From CAXDOZ01 sp963991145 (GTDB lineage: Bacteria > Bacteroidota > Bacteroidia > Chitinophagales > JABDMM01), in contig CAXDOZ010000102.1 in NCBI GenBank assembly GCA_963991145.1, forward strand, positions 1 to 8,320: a stretch of 8,320 bases of DNA, written 5' to 3'. The position numbers and the translations under genes are program-made. Numbering within the stretch: the first letter of the stretch is position 1; the number at the start of each line of letters is the position of its first letter. The notes beneath the pieces are model-generated. The model had not been told where the DNA came from, ran no database searches, and saw nothing but the letters and a program-made list of their open reading frames with translations. Shown here piece after piece: positions 1 to 5,622 of this stretch.

Positions 1-1427
1 TAGGCGCTTTTCTGCTTCGGAACTCCATCCAACTCAAATGGGAAGAGTAATCGGCCAACGGCCAAAGCAGACTTGGTGGTGAGATCCGGTGCATTATGCA
101 TTAGGAGTGGATCGATGATGCGTACGGCATCATTAAGCATTCTGTAAGCTCTACGAACTCGCTCAGTTGTAGGCCTAGCCAATAGTTTTCGCATTCCGTG
201 GAAGGCCACAGCGAAGAAATGGCGAAGTAGTAATTCGCGATCGCGATTCAATCCCGATAGCATTGCAATTGGCTCAGAGGCCTGGTTGCCGCCAGCTTGA
301 AGGTATTCAAAGCAAGCGTGCTTGAGATCCTCATTCAGCATTACTCCATAAAGAGCATCGGCAAGAATGTTGATCGTGGCATTCGGCTTTTGACGCTTCT
401 GGTAGAACATCTCTACAACCTCATCAAGCTCTTGCTTATCGTGGAAGTCACGCATGTTACAAAGAGCTTCTCCGAGAATTCTAACATCGGTAAGCGCAAC
501 GGTCATTCCACCTCCGGTAAGAGGGTGACGCATGTTGAGAGAGTCTCCAACAAGAACTGCTCCTCGCTTCAATTCAGGGCGACAGGGTAGATGCTGATTC
601 GGCATAACCTTTACGGCCTGACTTTCAATTGCTTCCTTGAATGAGGGCTTTAATGATTCCGGCATCTGAGGTAGGATCACCTCGTGCAGGTATTTTTGAA
701 GATGCGGACCTCTTTTTGGAGGCTCAGCACCTGGATAATCGATAAGTACCCTTGTTTCTGTAGAACTGATAGGGTAGCATAAGAATGGCGAAGGATCGGC
801 AATGACAACATGACCACACTTATCGTATGGCAGATCGGCATTCTTAAGAACCAATCCCATGAACCAGCCTCTTACAAAAGGCTCTTCCATGTGGAACTGC
901 TTCCTGAACATGGAAAAGCATCCATCACTAACTACGGTTAAAGGAGCAAAGAGCTGAACGCTTTCCTTTGAACCTTTTGGAGTATAGCCCAATCCGTAAA
1001 CCTCGCCTGTACTTTCATGAGTAAGAACTTCGCGAACGGCTCCTTCAATGATTTGGACATTGTCCAGATTTTCAAATTCCTTTCTAAGTGCTAAGATGAA
1101 TTTCCCATTGTGAAATCCTCTTCCCGCCATTGGCTTGAAGTAAGGATCAAGGGGATAATCAACCTGGAAATGCTCATTCTGGTGATACAATGCATAACCA
1201 GTAACCGGAGCTGCGTCAAAACCCTCCAATGCCGACTCCAAACCCATGCGATGGAGTTCAATGACGCCACCCGGTTGTAGCAATTCGCCTACGATACGAT
1301 CCTGTTCTTTCAAAGTCTTCTCTACCACAATAACCTTCTTACCCTGTTTCCCAAGGTAAGCTGCCATTGCAGCTCCAACAACGCCTCCTCCGGCGATCAA
1401 GACATCAGCATCATATCTTTTACTCAT
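1..1427 (-). CDS. Squalene epoxidase (squalene monooxygenase), 3' end at window edge
   Basis: FAD-dependent monooxygenase that uses O2 to turn squalene into 2,3-oxidosqualene, the substrate of the cyclase encoded at 2788-5031. It probably acts at the membrane surface. Translating from ATG at 1427 gives 475 complete codons. The N-terminal Rossmann motif is G13-G-G15-V-V-G18, with acidic E36 ending the second strand. The epoxidase signature DRIVGELLQPGG is at 43-54, a DG pair at 168-169, and the second FAD motif GDSLNMRHPLTGGGM at 294-308, almost identical to eukaryotic SQLE. A C-terminal stretch with RHFFAVAFHG matches the membrane-associated tail of the family. The eukaryotic N-terminal membrane extension is absent. 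The last two bases in frame are TA, so the stop (TAA or TAG) may fall one base outside, making the protein nearly complete. ATG lies 4 bases after the squalene synthase stop, so the two genes are probably co-transcribed and translationally coupled. Function is confident; the exact end is unknown. Confidence 0.95.
   Translation of the reverse strand, partial: MSKRYDADVLIAGGGVVGAAMAAYLGKQGKKVIVVEKTLKEQDRIVGELLQPGGVIELHRMGLESALEGFDAAPVTGYALYHQNEHFQVDYPLDPYFKPMAGRGFHNGKFILALRKEFENLDNVQIIEGAVREVLTHESTGEVYGLGYTPKGSKESVQLFAPLTVVSDGCFSMFRKQFHMEEPFVRGWFMGLVLKNADLPYDKCGHVVIADPSPFLCYPISSTETRVLIDYPGAEPPKRGPHLQKYLHEVILPQMPESLKPSFKEAIESQAVKVMPNQHLPCRPELKRGAVLVGDSLNMRHPLTGGGMTVALTDVRILGEALCNMRDFHDKQELDEVVEMFYQKRQKPNATINILADALYGVMLNEDLKHACFEYLQAGGNQASEPIAMLSGLNRDRELLLRHFFAVAFHGMRKLLARPTTERVRRAYRMLNDAVRIIDPLLMHNAPDLTTKSALAVGRLLFPFELDGVPKQKSA
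50..66 (+). repeat. Dispersed palindrome, loop-variant copy in squalene epoxidase
   Basis: ATCGGCC-AAC-GGCCAAA has the same 7-base arms as 2931-2947 with a different 3-base loop. It lies in the coding sequence of squalene epoxidase, which is read on the other strand. Confidence 0.5.
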
Positions 1428-1431
1428 AGGC

Positions 1432-2595
1432 TTAAATCTTTTGAGGTACTGATTTACACCTGCTTAAAATGCTCTCCAAACGCTGAATCATCAGCAAGTA
1501 GTTTGGGTCATTTCTATCCGCTTTTGCCTTCATCTTATCTGCGAAATAGCAGAATGTGCGCTGAAGGGAAACGGCATCTTTTGTATTCTTTATCAGAGAG
1601 GCTGTCATGCCTTTCCGGATCTTCACCACAGAGGTGAATGTTTTTGGATTATTATAAACCTCAGCAAGGGTTCCAATGGCCATTACCTGCGGAATTGCGC
1701 AAAATTTAAAGACCTGCTTATGCTGAAGCTTCGACATGTAACTCAGGCAGTCATCAGCATGGCGCATGGCATCCGTTACCATATGGTTTAGGCATGCCAT
1801 TGATTTTGCAGCATTTGGATATTGAGCGAACTCACCTATTTCATCTGCATATCGCGTCCAGATCTCACGTGGCCAAAACAAGCGTCCGCTTTCAAGATCT
1901 TCGTAGTAATCGCGAATGATATTCGTCTTCTGAAGGAACAAGCCCATTGAGTTTGCGAGCTCGAGCTCTTCAACCAATGTTGGGCTTTCATAATCAGAAA
2001 CCGCAAATAGCTCAGTTAATCCATGACCAACTAGTCCTGCCACGTAATGGCAGTATTGGTCATAATCTTCAATAGTCTCGACCTTACTTTCTCCGTGATG
2101 AGCCATTCCATAAGCCATGCGCTGAGTAATGTCAGCAATAACCTTTTGGTAGCCCTCATCAATGCTTAGGAAGAATCGGATGACCTTATCGAAATTGGCT
2201 AGAAGGATTCTGTAATCTTCAGTATCACCAACCCCATTGATCTTCCATTCAGGGTCGTAAATGTGTTCGTGGAATTTTGATAGCAAACGCTCTTTCGCAG
2301 AAGGGCTGAGATCCATGTCGTCCTCTACCGTATCGAGTCCTCGAAGGATCAGGTAGAAAAGACACACTGCATCTTTAAGATCACCTGGCAATTCCTGAAT
2401 AACAAGAGCGAAGGATCTTGATACCTGATTTAAGGCAGCATAGCTGAATCCTCTATCATCAGCATGCTGCGCGATCAGGTCTAGTGGTTGGTCGTTTTTT
2501 GTTTTTCGGCTCCGACCCGAAACCTTTAAACTGACCATTGCCCAGAGTTCAAATGGTCGGGTTGAAGATTTCAGGAGCTCAGTCACAGCTCCCAT
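1432..2595 (-). CDS. Squalene synthase (farnesyl-diphosphate farnesyltransferase), eukaryote-like
   Basis: Joins two farnesyl diphosphates head to head through presqualene diphosphate and reduces the product with NADPH to squalene, the pathway's first committed step. At 387 aa it aligns along its length with FDFT1/ERG9-type enzymes. It shows LNQVSRSFALVIQELPG (55-71), the first Mg-diphosphate motif D88-T-V-E91-D92 in the block FYLILRGLDTVEDDM, and the second D229-Y-Y-E232-D233 in NIIRDYYEDLESGRLFWP. The ATG at 2595 is supported by N-terminal residues 7-25, which align with the start of the human enzyme. The C-terminus (YLLMIQRLESILSRCKS) is not hydrophobic enough for the membrane anchor of eukaryotic enzymes, so it is probably soluble or peripheral. 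This is the one-enzyme route rather than the HpnC/D/E set used by many hopanoid makers. It is first in a minus-strand unit with squalene epoxidase, under the promoter proposed at 2651-2681. Confidence 0.95.
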   Translation of the reverse strand: MGAVTELLKSSTRPFELWAMVSLKVSGRSRKTKNDQPLDLIAQHADDRGFSYAALNQVSRSFALVIQELPGDLKDAVCLFYLILRGLDTVEDDMDLSPSAKERLLSKFHEHIYDPEWKINGVGDTEDYRILLANFDKVIRFFLSIDEGYQKVIADITQRMAYGMAHHGESKVETIEDYDQYCHYVAGLVGHGLTELFAVSDYESPTLVEELELANSMGLFLQKTNIIRDYYEDLESGRLFWPREIWTRYADEIGEFAQYPNAAKSMACLNHMVTDAMRHADDCLSYMSKLQHKQVFKFCAIPQVMAIGTLAEVYNNPKTFTSVVKIRKGMTASLIKNTKDAVSLQRTFCYFADKMKAKADRNDPNYLLMIQRLESILSRCKSVPQKI

Positions 2596-2624
2596 AGTTT
2601 GTCGTTTGTGTTTTGTTACAGCCC

Positions 2625-2643
2625 TAGGGTTTCTGCAACCCTA
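2625..2643 (-). promoter_or_regulatory. Perfect 7-bp inverted repeat in the squalene synthase leader
   Basis: TAGGGTT (2625-2631), a 5-base loop TCTGC, then AACCCTA (2637-2643). It lies at or just after the predicted transcription start of the squalene synthase operon, so it could be an operator or a 5' leader hairpin. It overlaps one of two copies of TGCAAC-N4-TTGCAA (2634-2649 and 2677-2692). The symmetry is seen directly; the role is inferred. Confidence 0.4.
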
Positions 2644-2692
2644 TTGCAAACAAAACTATTTAATGCCTTTACTTTGTGCAACAGAATTGCAA
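2634..2692. repeat. Paired direct repeat TGCAAC-N4-TTGCAA in divergent promoter region
   Basis: Copies at 2634-2649 and 2677-2692 agree at 13 of 16 positions and start 43 bases apart, close to four helical turns. Within each copy the TGCAA cores are 11 bases apart, about one turn. One copy covers the predicted -33 element and the other the predicted start point of the squalene synthase promoter. This layout is typical of a paired operator. The regulator is unknown. Confidence 0.4.
2651..2681 (-). promoter_or_regulatory. Probable promoter of squalene synthase-epoxidase operon
   Basis: Read on the minus strand, TTG (2681-2679, in CTGTTGCA) is followed after 20 bases by TAGTTTTG (2658-2651). 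This fits the Bacteroidota -33 TTG / -7 TAnnTTTG pattern. Transcription would start near 2645, leaving a leader of about 50 bases. That leader contains an inverted repeat (2625-2643) and ends in an A-rich CAAACGACAAACT just before ATG. The assignment is by pattern only. Confidence 0.5.
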
Positions 2693-2760
2693 TGAAAGTC
2701 GCATGGCTCTAGACACCGAGTCCTTGCCCTTTGTTTGAAAGCAAGAAATAGCACAGGATT

Positions 2761-2775
2761 AGGTCATTTTGACCT
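2761..2775. promoter_or_regulatory. Perfect 6-3-6 palindrome, candidate operator before the cyclase gene
   Basis: AGGTCA, spacer TTT, then TGACCT form a perfect inverted repeat ending 12 bases before the cyclase ATG. Its place in the leader or promoter suggests a binding site for a dimeric repressor or activator controlling the cyclase separately from squalene synthase. I found no convincing TTG / TAnnTTTG promoter for the cyclase; TCATTTTG (2764-2771), inside the palindrome, misses the -7 pattern by one base. Confidence 0.45.
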
Positions 2776-2787
2776 CGAAAAAAATAA

Positions 2788-5031
2788 ATGATGACTCAGC
2801 AAGTAGAAAATGCCGATTCAACCCATTTAAAGGAAAGTTCATCTGTTCCTCCTTCATGGGGCGATTGGAAATTAGTATCAGATAAGGGCGGTCAGAACTG
2901 GATTTTCAAGCGTCCGGACATCGATTTCTCATCGGCCGAAGGCCAAATTTACCTCAAACAACTAGAGAGAGATTTTTTCTGGGATAAGCAGAAGAATCCG
3001 AATTCAGCCGATAGGCTATATAGACATCTTAAGACTCAGGATTTTCAAGTTCCTGATTTTGAGGGGAATGAATTGGATCAAGCCATAAGAAAGGGAATTT
3101 CATTTTATGGCAATCTCCAGGAGCCCGATGGTCATTGGCCCGGAGATTACGGAGGGCCGATGTTTCTTCTGCCTGGAATGATCATCTGCAGTTATTACAC
3201 CTCCACTCCTTTTCCTGAGCCATATAAAACCCTAATGCGGCGATATATGCTCAATCACCAAAATGCAGATGGTGGCTGGGGATTGCACATTGAAAGTGAT
3301 TCAACCATGTTTGGCACAGCAATGCAATACGCTGCCTGTCGTATTCTTGGCCTGCCGGCCGATGCAGAGGAGGCGGTGAAAGCCAGAGATTGGATGCATA
3401 AGCATGGAGGAGCAGTTGGAATTCCAAGTTGGGGAAAGTTCTACTTAAGCCTTCTTGGAGTTTATGAATGGGAAGGCAATCACAGCCTTTTTCCCGAGAT
3501 GTGGTTAATGCCCAGAGTTCTTCCAGTTCATCCTTCCAGATATTGGTGCCATTGCCGAATGGTGTATCTCCCAATGGCATATTGCTATGCAAAGAAACTT
3601 CGCGCTCCTGAAAGTCAACTCTTAGAAGACCTTCGAAAGGAGATGTATGTCCAGGATTACAATTCTATTAATTGGGTAAAGGCCCGGGATATTATCGCTA
3701 AACCAGACCAGTACACCCAGCCGGGTAATTTGCTTTACTTCCTGAATGGTATCACAAATACTTATGAGCGAATCCATAGTAAGGGCATTAGACAGAAGGC
3801 TGTAGACTTTATAATGTCCTACATCGATGCCGAGGATAATCAAACCAACTACATCGATATTGGACCGGTAAACCAGGTGATCAATTCAATTTGCGTTTAT
3901 GATCATCACGGAGGAGATTCTGAGCAATTTAAAAAACACAAGCAGCGATGGTACGATTATCTCTGGCTCGCCGAGGATGGAATTAAAATGAACGGCTACA
4001 ACGGATCACAACTCTGGGATACGGCATTTGCATCTCAAGCCATTGTTGAAACAGGCTTAGCCGAGGAGTTTCGTCCACTAATGGAAGAGGCATACAATTA
4101 TATTGATATGTCGCAGATCCTGAGTGAAGTCGATGATCGTGAAAAATTCTTCCGCCACATTCAGGTTGGAGGATGGCCTTTCTCTACCCTGGCTCACGGT
4201 TGGCCGATCACTGATTGTACAGCAGAAGGAATGAAGGGTGCATATGCTCTTGAAGATGCCGGGGTCTGGAGAGGAGACAAGCCTGCTGTTGATCAGGATA
4301 GGATGGAGAAGGCAGTTAATGTAATGCTGAGCTATCAGAACACTGATGGCGGTTGGGCTACTTACGAATTGAAGCGAGGTCCAAATTGGTTAGAGCGCAT
4401 TAATCCTTCCGAGATCTTTGGTGAGATCATGGTTGACTATTCCTATGTGGAATGCAGTTCAGCTGTTCTTCAGGCCCTGGCGAAATTTAAAAAGCATCAT
4501 CCCCAACATCGAAAAGCAGAGATCGAAAGGTCTCTTTCCAATGGAGCAAAGTTTCTTCGAAATGAGCAAAAGCCAGATGGATCCTGGTTTGGTAGTTGGG
4601 CTGTTTGCTTCACCTATGGAACATGGTTCGGAGTTGAAGGACTGGTCGCATGTGGAGCAAAGACATATGATTCAGGCGAAGTAGATCCTGCAATTAAAAA
4701 AGCCTGTGAGTATTTGGTGAGCAAACAGAACGAAGACGGAAGCTGGGGCGAAAGCTTTGAAAGCTGTTTTAAATTGGAGTATGTCCCTCATGAAGAAGGT
4801 CAGATCGTCAACACAGCCTGGGCTTTACTCTCTTTGATGAAAGCCGGATACCCCGATCGCTCCGTAATTGAAAAGGGAGTTCAGTTTTTAATTTCGATGC
4901 AAGAAGAAAACGGTGATTGGCCCCAGCAAGCGATTAGTGGCGTATTCAATAAAACTTGTATGATCACTTATACTGCGTACAGGAATGTGTTTGTGATTTG
5001 GGCCCTCGGGCGCTTTCGCGCCCGATACTAA
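2788..5031 (+). CDS. Oxidosqualene cyclase, protosterol type with cycloartenol-synthase-like active site
   Basis: Cyclises 2,3-oxidosqualene to a tetracyclic or pentacyclic triterpenol, probably as a monotopic membrane protein. At 747 aa it has the usual family length. The acid that opens the epoxide is D476 in D-C-T-A-E (476-480), flanked by C477 and C556 (YVEC), as in lanosterol and cycloartenol synthases. Squalene-hopene cyclases would have DXDD here. H255 lies in WCHCR, and Y526 in TYEL matches plant CAS Y532. Product-steering positions are Y404 (GYNGSQLWD), H470 and I474 (HGWPITD), matching cycloartenol synthase Y410/H477/I481 rather than lanosterol synthase T/V. QW-type repeats such as QNTDGGW (517-523) recur, and the protein ends WALGRFRARY. 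ATG at 2788 is followed by a second ATG at 2791 after an A-rich leader. It is divergent from squalene synthase. The stop lies inside the first 9-bp repeat of the neighbouring element. The exact product (cycloartenol, parkeol, lanosterol or an arborane) cannot be read from sequence. Confidence 0.95.
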   Translation: MMTQQVENADSTHLKESSSVPPSWGDWKLVSDKGGQNWIFKRPDIDFSSAEGQIYLKQLERDFFWDKQKNPNSADRLYRHLKTQDFQVPDFEGNELDQAIRKGISFYGNLQEPDGHWPGDYGGPMFLLPGMIICSYYTSTPFPEPYKTLMRRYMLNHQNADGGWGLHIESDSTMFGTAMQYAACRILGLPADAEEAVKARDWMHKHGGAVGIPSWGKFYLSLLGVYEWEGNHSLFPEMWLMPRVLPVHPSRYWCHCRMVYLPMAYCYAKKLRAPESQLLEDLRKEMYVQDYNSINWVKARDIIAKPDQYTQPGNLLYFLNGITNTYERIHSKGIRQKAVDFIMSYIDAEDNQTNYIDIGPVNQVINSICVYDHHGGDSEQFKKHKQRWYDYLWLAEDGIKMNGYNGSQLWDTAFASQAIVETGLAEEFRPLMEEAYNYIDMSQILSEVDDREKFFRHIQVGGWPFSTLAHGWPITDCTAEGMKGAYALEDAGVWRGDKPAVDQDRMEKAVNVMLSYQNTDGGWATYELKRGPNWLERINPSEIFGEIMVDYSYVECSSAVLQALAKFKKHHPQHRKAEIERSLSNGAKFLRNEQKPDGSWFGSWAVCFTYGTWFGVEGLVACGAKTYDSGEVDPAIKKACEYLVSKQNEDGSWGESFESCFKLEYVPHEEGQIVNTAWALLSLMKAGYPDRSVIEKGVQFLISMQEENGDWPQQAISGVFNKTCMITYTAYRNVFVIWALGRFRARY
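2931..2947 (+). repeat. Dispersed palindrome ATCGGCC-GAA-GGCCAAA, copy in the cyclase gene
   Basis: This 17-base sequence occurs again, exactly, in reverse complement at 8059-8075 inside the NRAMP-like gene. At 50-66, inside squalene epoxidase, the same arms flank loop AAC. The core GGCC-N3-GGCC also occurs at 7577-7587. Here it is read in frame as SSAEGQ. Confidence 0.6.
5006..5025 (+). terminator. GC-rich hairpin in the last codons of the cyclase gene
   Basis: TCGGGCGC (5006-5013), loop TTTC, then GCGCCCGA (5018-5025) form a perfect 8-bp stem, 7 of whose 8 pairs are G-C or C-G. It encodes most of LGRFRAR near the C-terminus, ending 3 bases before the stop codon. It could slow or end transcription or protect the mRNA 3' end, but no T-run follows, so a classical intrinsic terminator is not shown. 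Confidence 0.35.
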
Positions 5032-5063
5032 TGTGTTGAATGTGGCTAATGTGGTTAATGTGA
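5028..5063 (+). repeat. Left array: four diverged 9-bp units TTAATGTGG
   Basis: Four units in exact 9-base register: CTAATGTGT, TGAATGTGG, CTAATGTGG and TTAATGTGA. Against TTAATGTGG, 31 of 36 positions match. The first unit contains the cyclase stop codon TAA (5029-5031). The units are the reverse complement of the array at 5530-5574, so the two arrays form imperfect inverted termini around the four-helix-bundle gene. Confidence 0.85.
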
Positions 5064-5166
5064 TTGGAGATTACAGATACAAAGCCAATTAGAGCATTTT
5101 TTCATATGATTCGACTATTCTGAATTTCCGAAAGATCTTAGGATCAAGTACTGGTAGATTCTCTAA
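5064..5166. other. A/T-rich spacer before the four-helix-bundle gene
   Basis: About 100 A/T-rich bases between the left repeat array and the ATG at 5167. It must hold the leader of the small gene, and perhaps its promoter. I found no clear TTG / TAnnTTTG pair and no hairpin. Confidence 0.5.
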
Positions 5167-5526
5167 ATGAAAGAACTAAAAGGGAATCCAATTCAAGATT
5201 TAAGTATCCAGTTTGCAACTGAATTAATGGCCTTAGTAAAGGAGTTAAGAAGTCTAAATGAATATGAAATTGCATCTCAAATTCTAAGATCAGGGACTTC
5301 AATTGGAGCTAATGTCTTTGAATCTCAAAACAGCGAAAGCAGGAGAGACTTCTACCATAAGATTAAGATTGCTGCAAAAGAGGCAGGAGAAACTGGATTT
5401 TGGCTTTCCTTAGTTAGAAACTCAATTGACGTCAGTATAGAGCTTGAGAAGCTTGAAGATCTACTAAATCAAATTCAAAAGATTCTGAGCCAAATCCTCT
5501 TCACTACTAGAAGAAAGATGCAGTAA
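5167..5526 (+). CDS. Four-helix-bundle protein (23S rRNA intervening-sequence / S23 family)
   Basis: Small helical protein of 119 aa, the usual length of the family. Signature stretches are LRSGTSIGANVFES (40-53), a DFYHKIKIAAKEAGETGFWLSL block in the middle, and a C-terminal amphipathic helix rich in L, I, E and K. Relatives lie inside 23S rRNA intervening sequences or as orphan genes scattered through genomes, and are related in fold to the Avd accessory protein of diversity-generating retroelements. Their molecular role is not settled; the basic surface suggests nucleic acid binding. By hand count 5221-5520 is 36% G+C (108/300), against 47% in two sampled cyclase lines (57/120), which suggests separate origin. 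It is bracketed by inverted 9-bp arrays, the right one beginning 3 bases after the stop. It lies between convergent cyclase and prenyl synthase genes and probably has no part in triterpenol synthesis. No reverse transcriptase or variable repeat is visible nearby. Confidence 0.88.
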   Translation: MKELKGNPIQDLSIQFATELMALVKELRSLNEYEIASQILRSGTSIGANVFESQNSESRRDFYHKIKIAAKEAGETGFWLSLVRNSIDVSIELEKLEDLLNQIQKILSQILFTTRRKMQ

Positions 5527-5529
5527 TTT

Positions 5530-5574
5530 CCACATTAACCACATTAACCACATTAACCACATTAACCACATTAA
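5530..5574 (+). repeat. Right array: five perfect 9-bp units CCACATTAA
   Basis: Five identical tandem copies of CCACATTAA begin 3 bases after the stop of the four-helix-bundle gene. They are the reverse complement of the left-array unit. A looser run follows (5575-5600) with TCAA recurring every 7-8 bases. The units are too short and have no spacers, so this is not CRISPR. Perfect identity here beside diverged copies at left suggests recent expansion or slippage. Confidence 0.92.
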
Positions 5575-5622
5575 TCAATGGTCAATGCTCAATACGTCAA
5601 ATGAAATCAGGAGTGAGTGAAA

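Larger units (their letters stand above)
5028..5574. mobile_element. Candidate small element: four-helix-bundle gene between inverted 9-bp arrays
   Basis: Parts in order: left array (5028-5063), spacer, four-helix-bundle gene (5167-5526) and right inverted array (5530-5574). Inverted termini, lower G+C and a position tight between two unrelated convergent genes suggest an inserted unit of about 550 bases. There is no transposase, and I saw no clear target-site duplication. If mobile, it would depend on enzymes supplied elsewhere. The repeats could pair as DNA or RNA, closing the gene into a large loop. This is an inference from layout. Confidence 0.45.

Noticed and set aside
297..590. Open frame of 97 codons on the plus strand within squalene epoxidase
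   Set aside because: It is antisense to the conserved FAD-binding block of the epoxidase and looks like no known protein.
2761..2775. The palindrome equals the consensus oestrogen response element of animal nuclear receptors, next to a sterol-type gene
   Set aside because: Bacteria have no nuclear receptors. A 6-3-6 palindrome is also a common form for bacterial dimeric regulators, so the likeness is taken as coincidence.
3251..3843. Two open frames on the minus strand inside the cyclase gene (113 and 73 codons)
   Set aside because: They lie antisense to a strongly conserved enzyme and show no recognisable protein features, so they are shadows of its codon use.
4418..4684. Open frame of 88 codons on the plus strand within the cyclase gene
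   Set aside because: It overlaps conserved cyclase sequence in another frame, with no family resemblance.
2788..5031. Cyclase as a squalene-hopene cyclase
   Set aside because: The catalytic motif is DCTAE, not DXDD, and the gene lies with a squalene epoxidase that makes the oxidosqualene substrate.
5167..5526. Four-helix-bundle protein as Avd of a diversity-generating retroelement
   Set aside because: No reverse transcriptase, template repeat or variable target gene is nearby. The sequence is of the general S23 type.
5530..5574. Tandem repeats as a possible CRISPR array
   Set aside because: The units are 9 bases, directly abutting and without spacers, and there are no cas genes.
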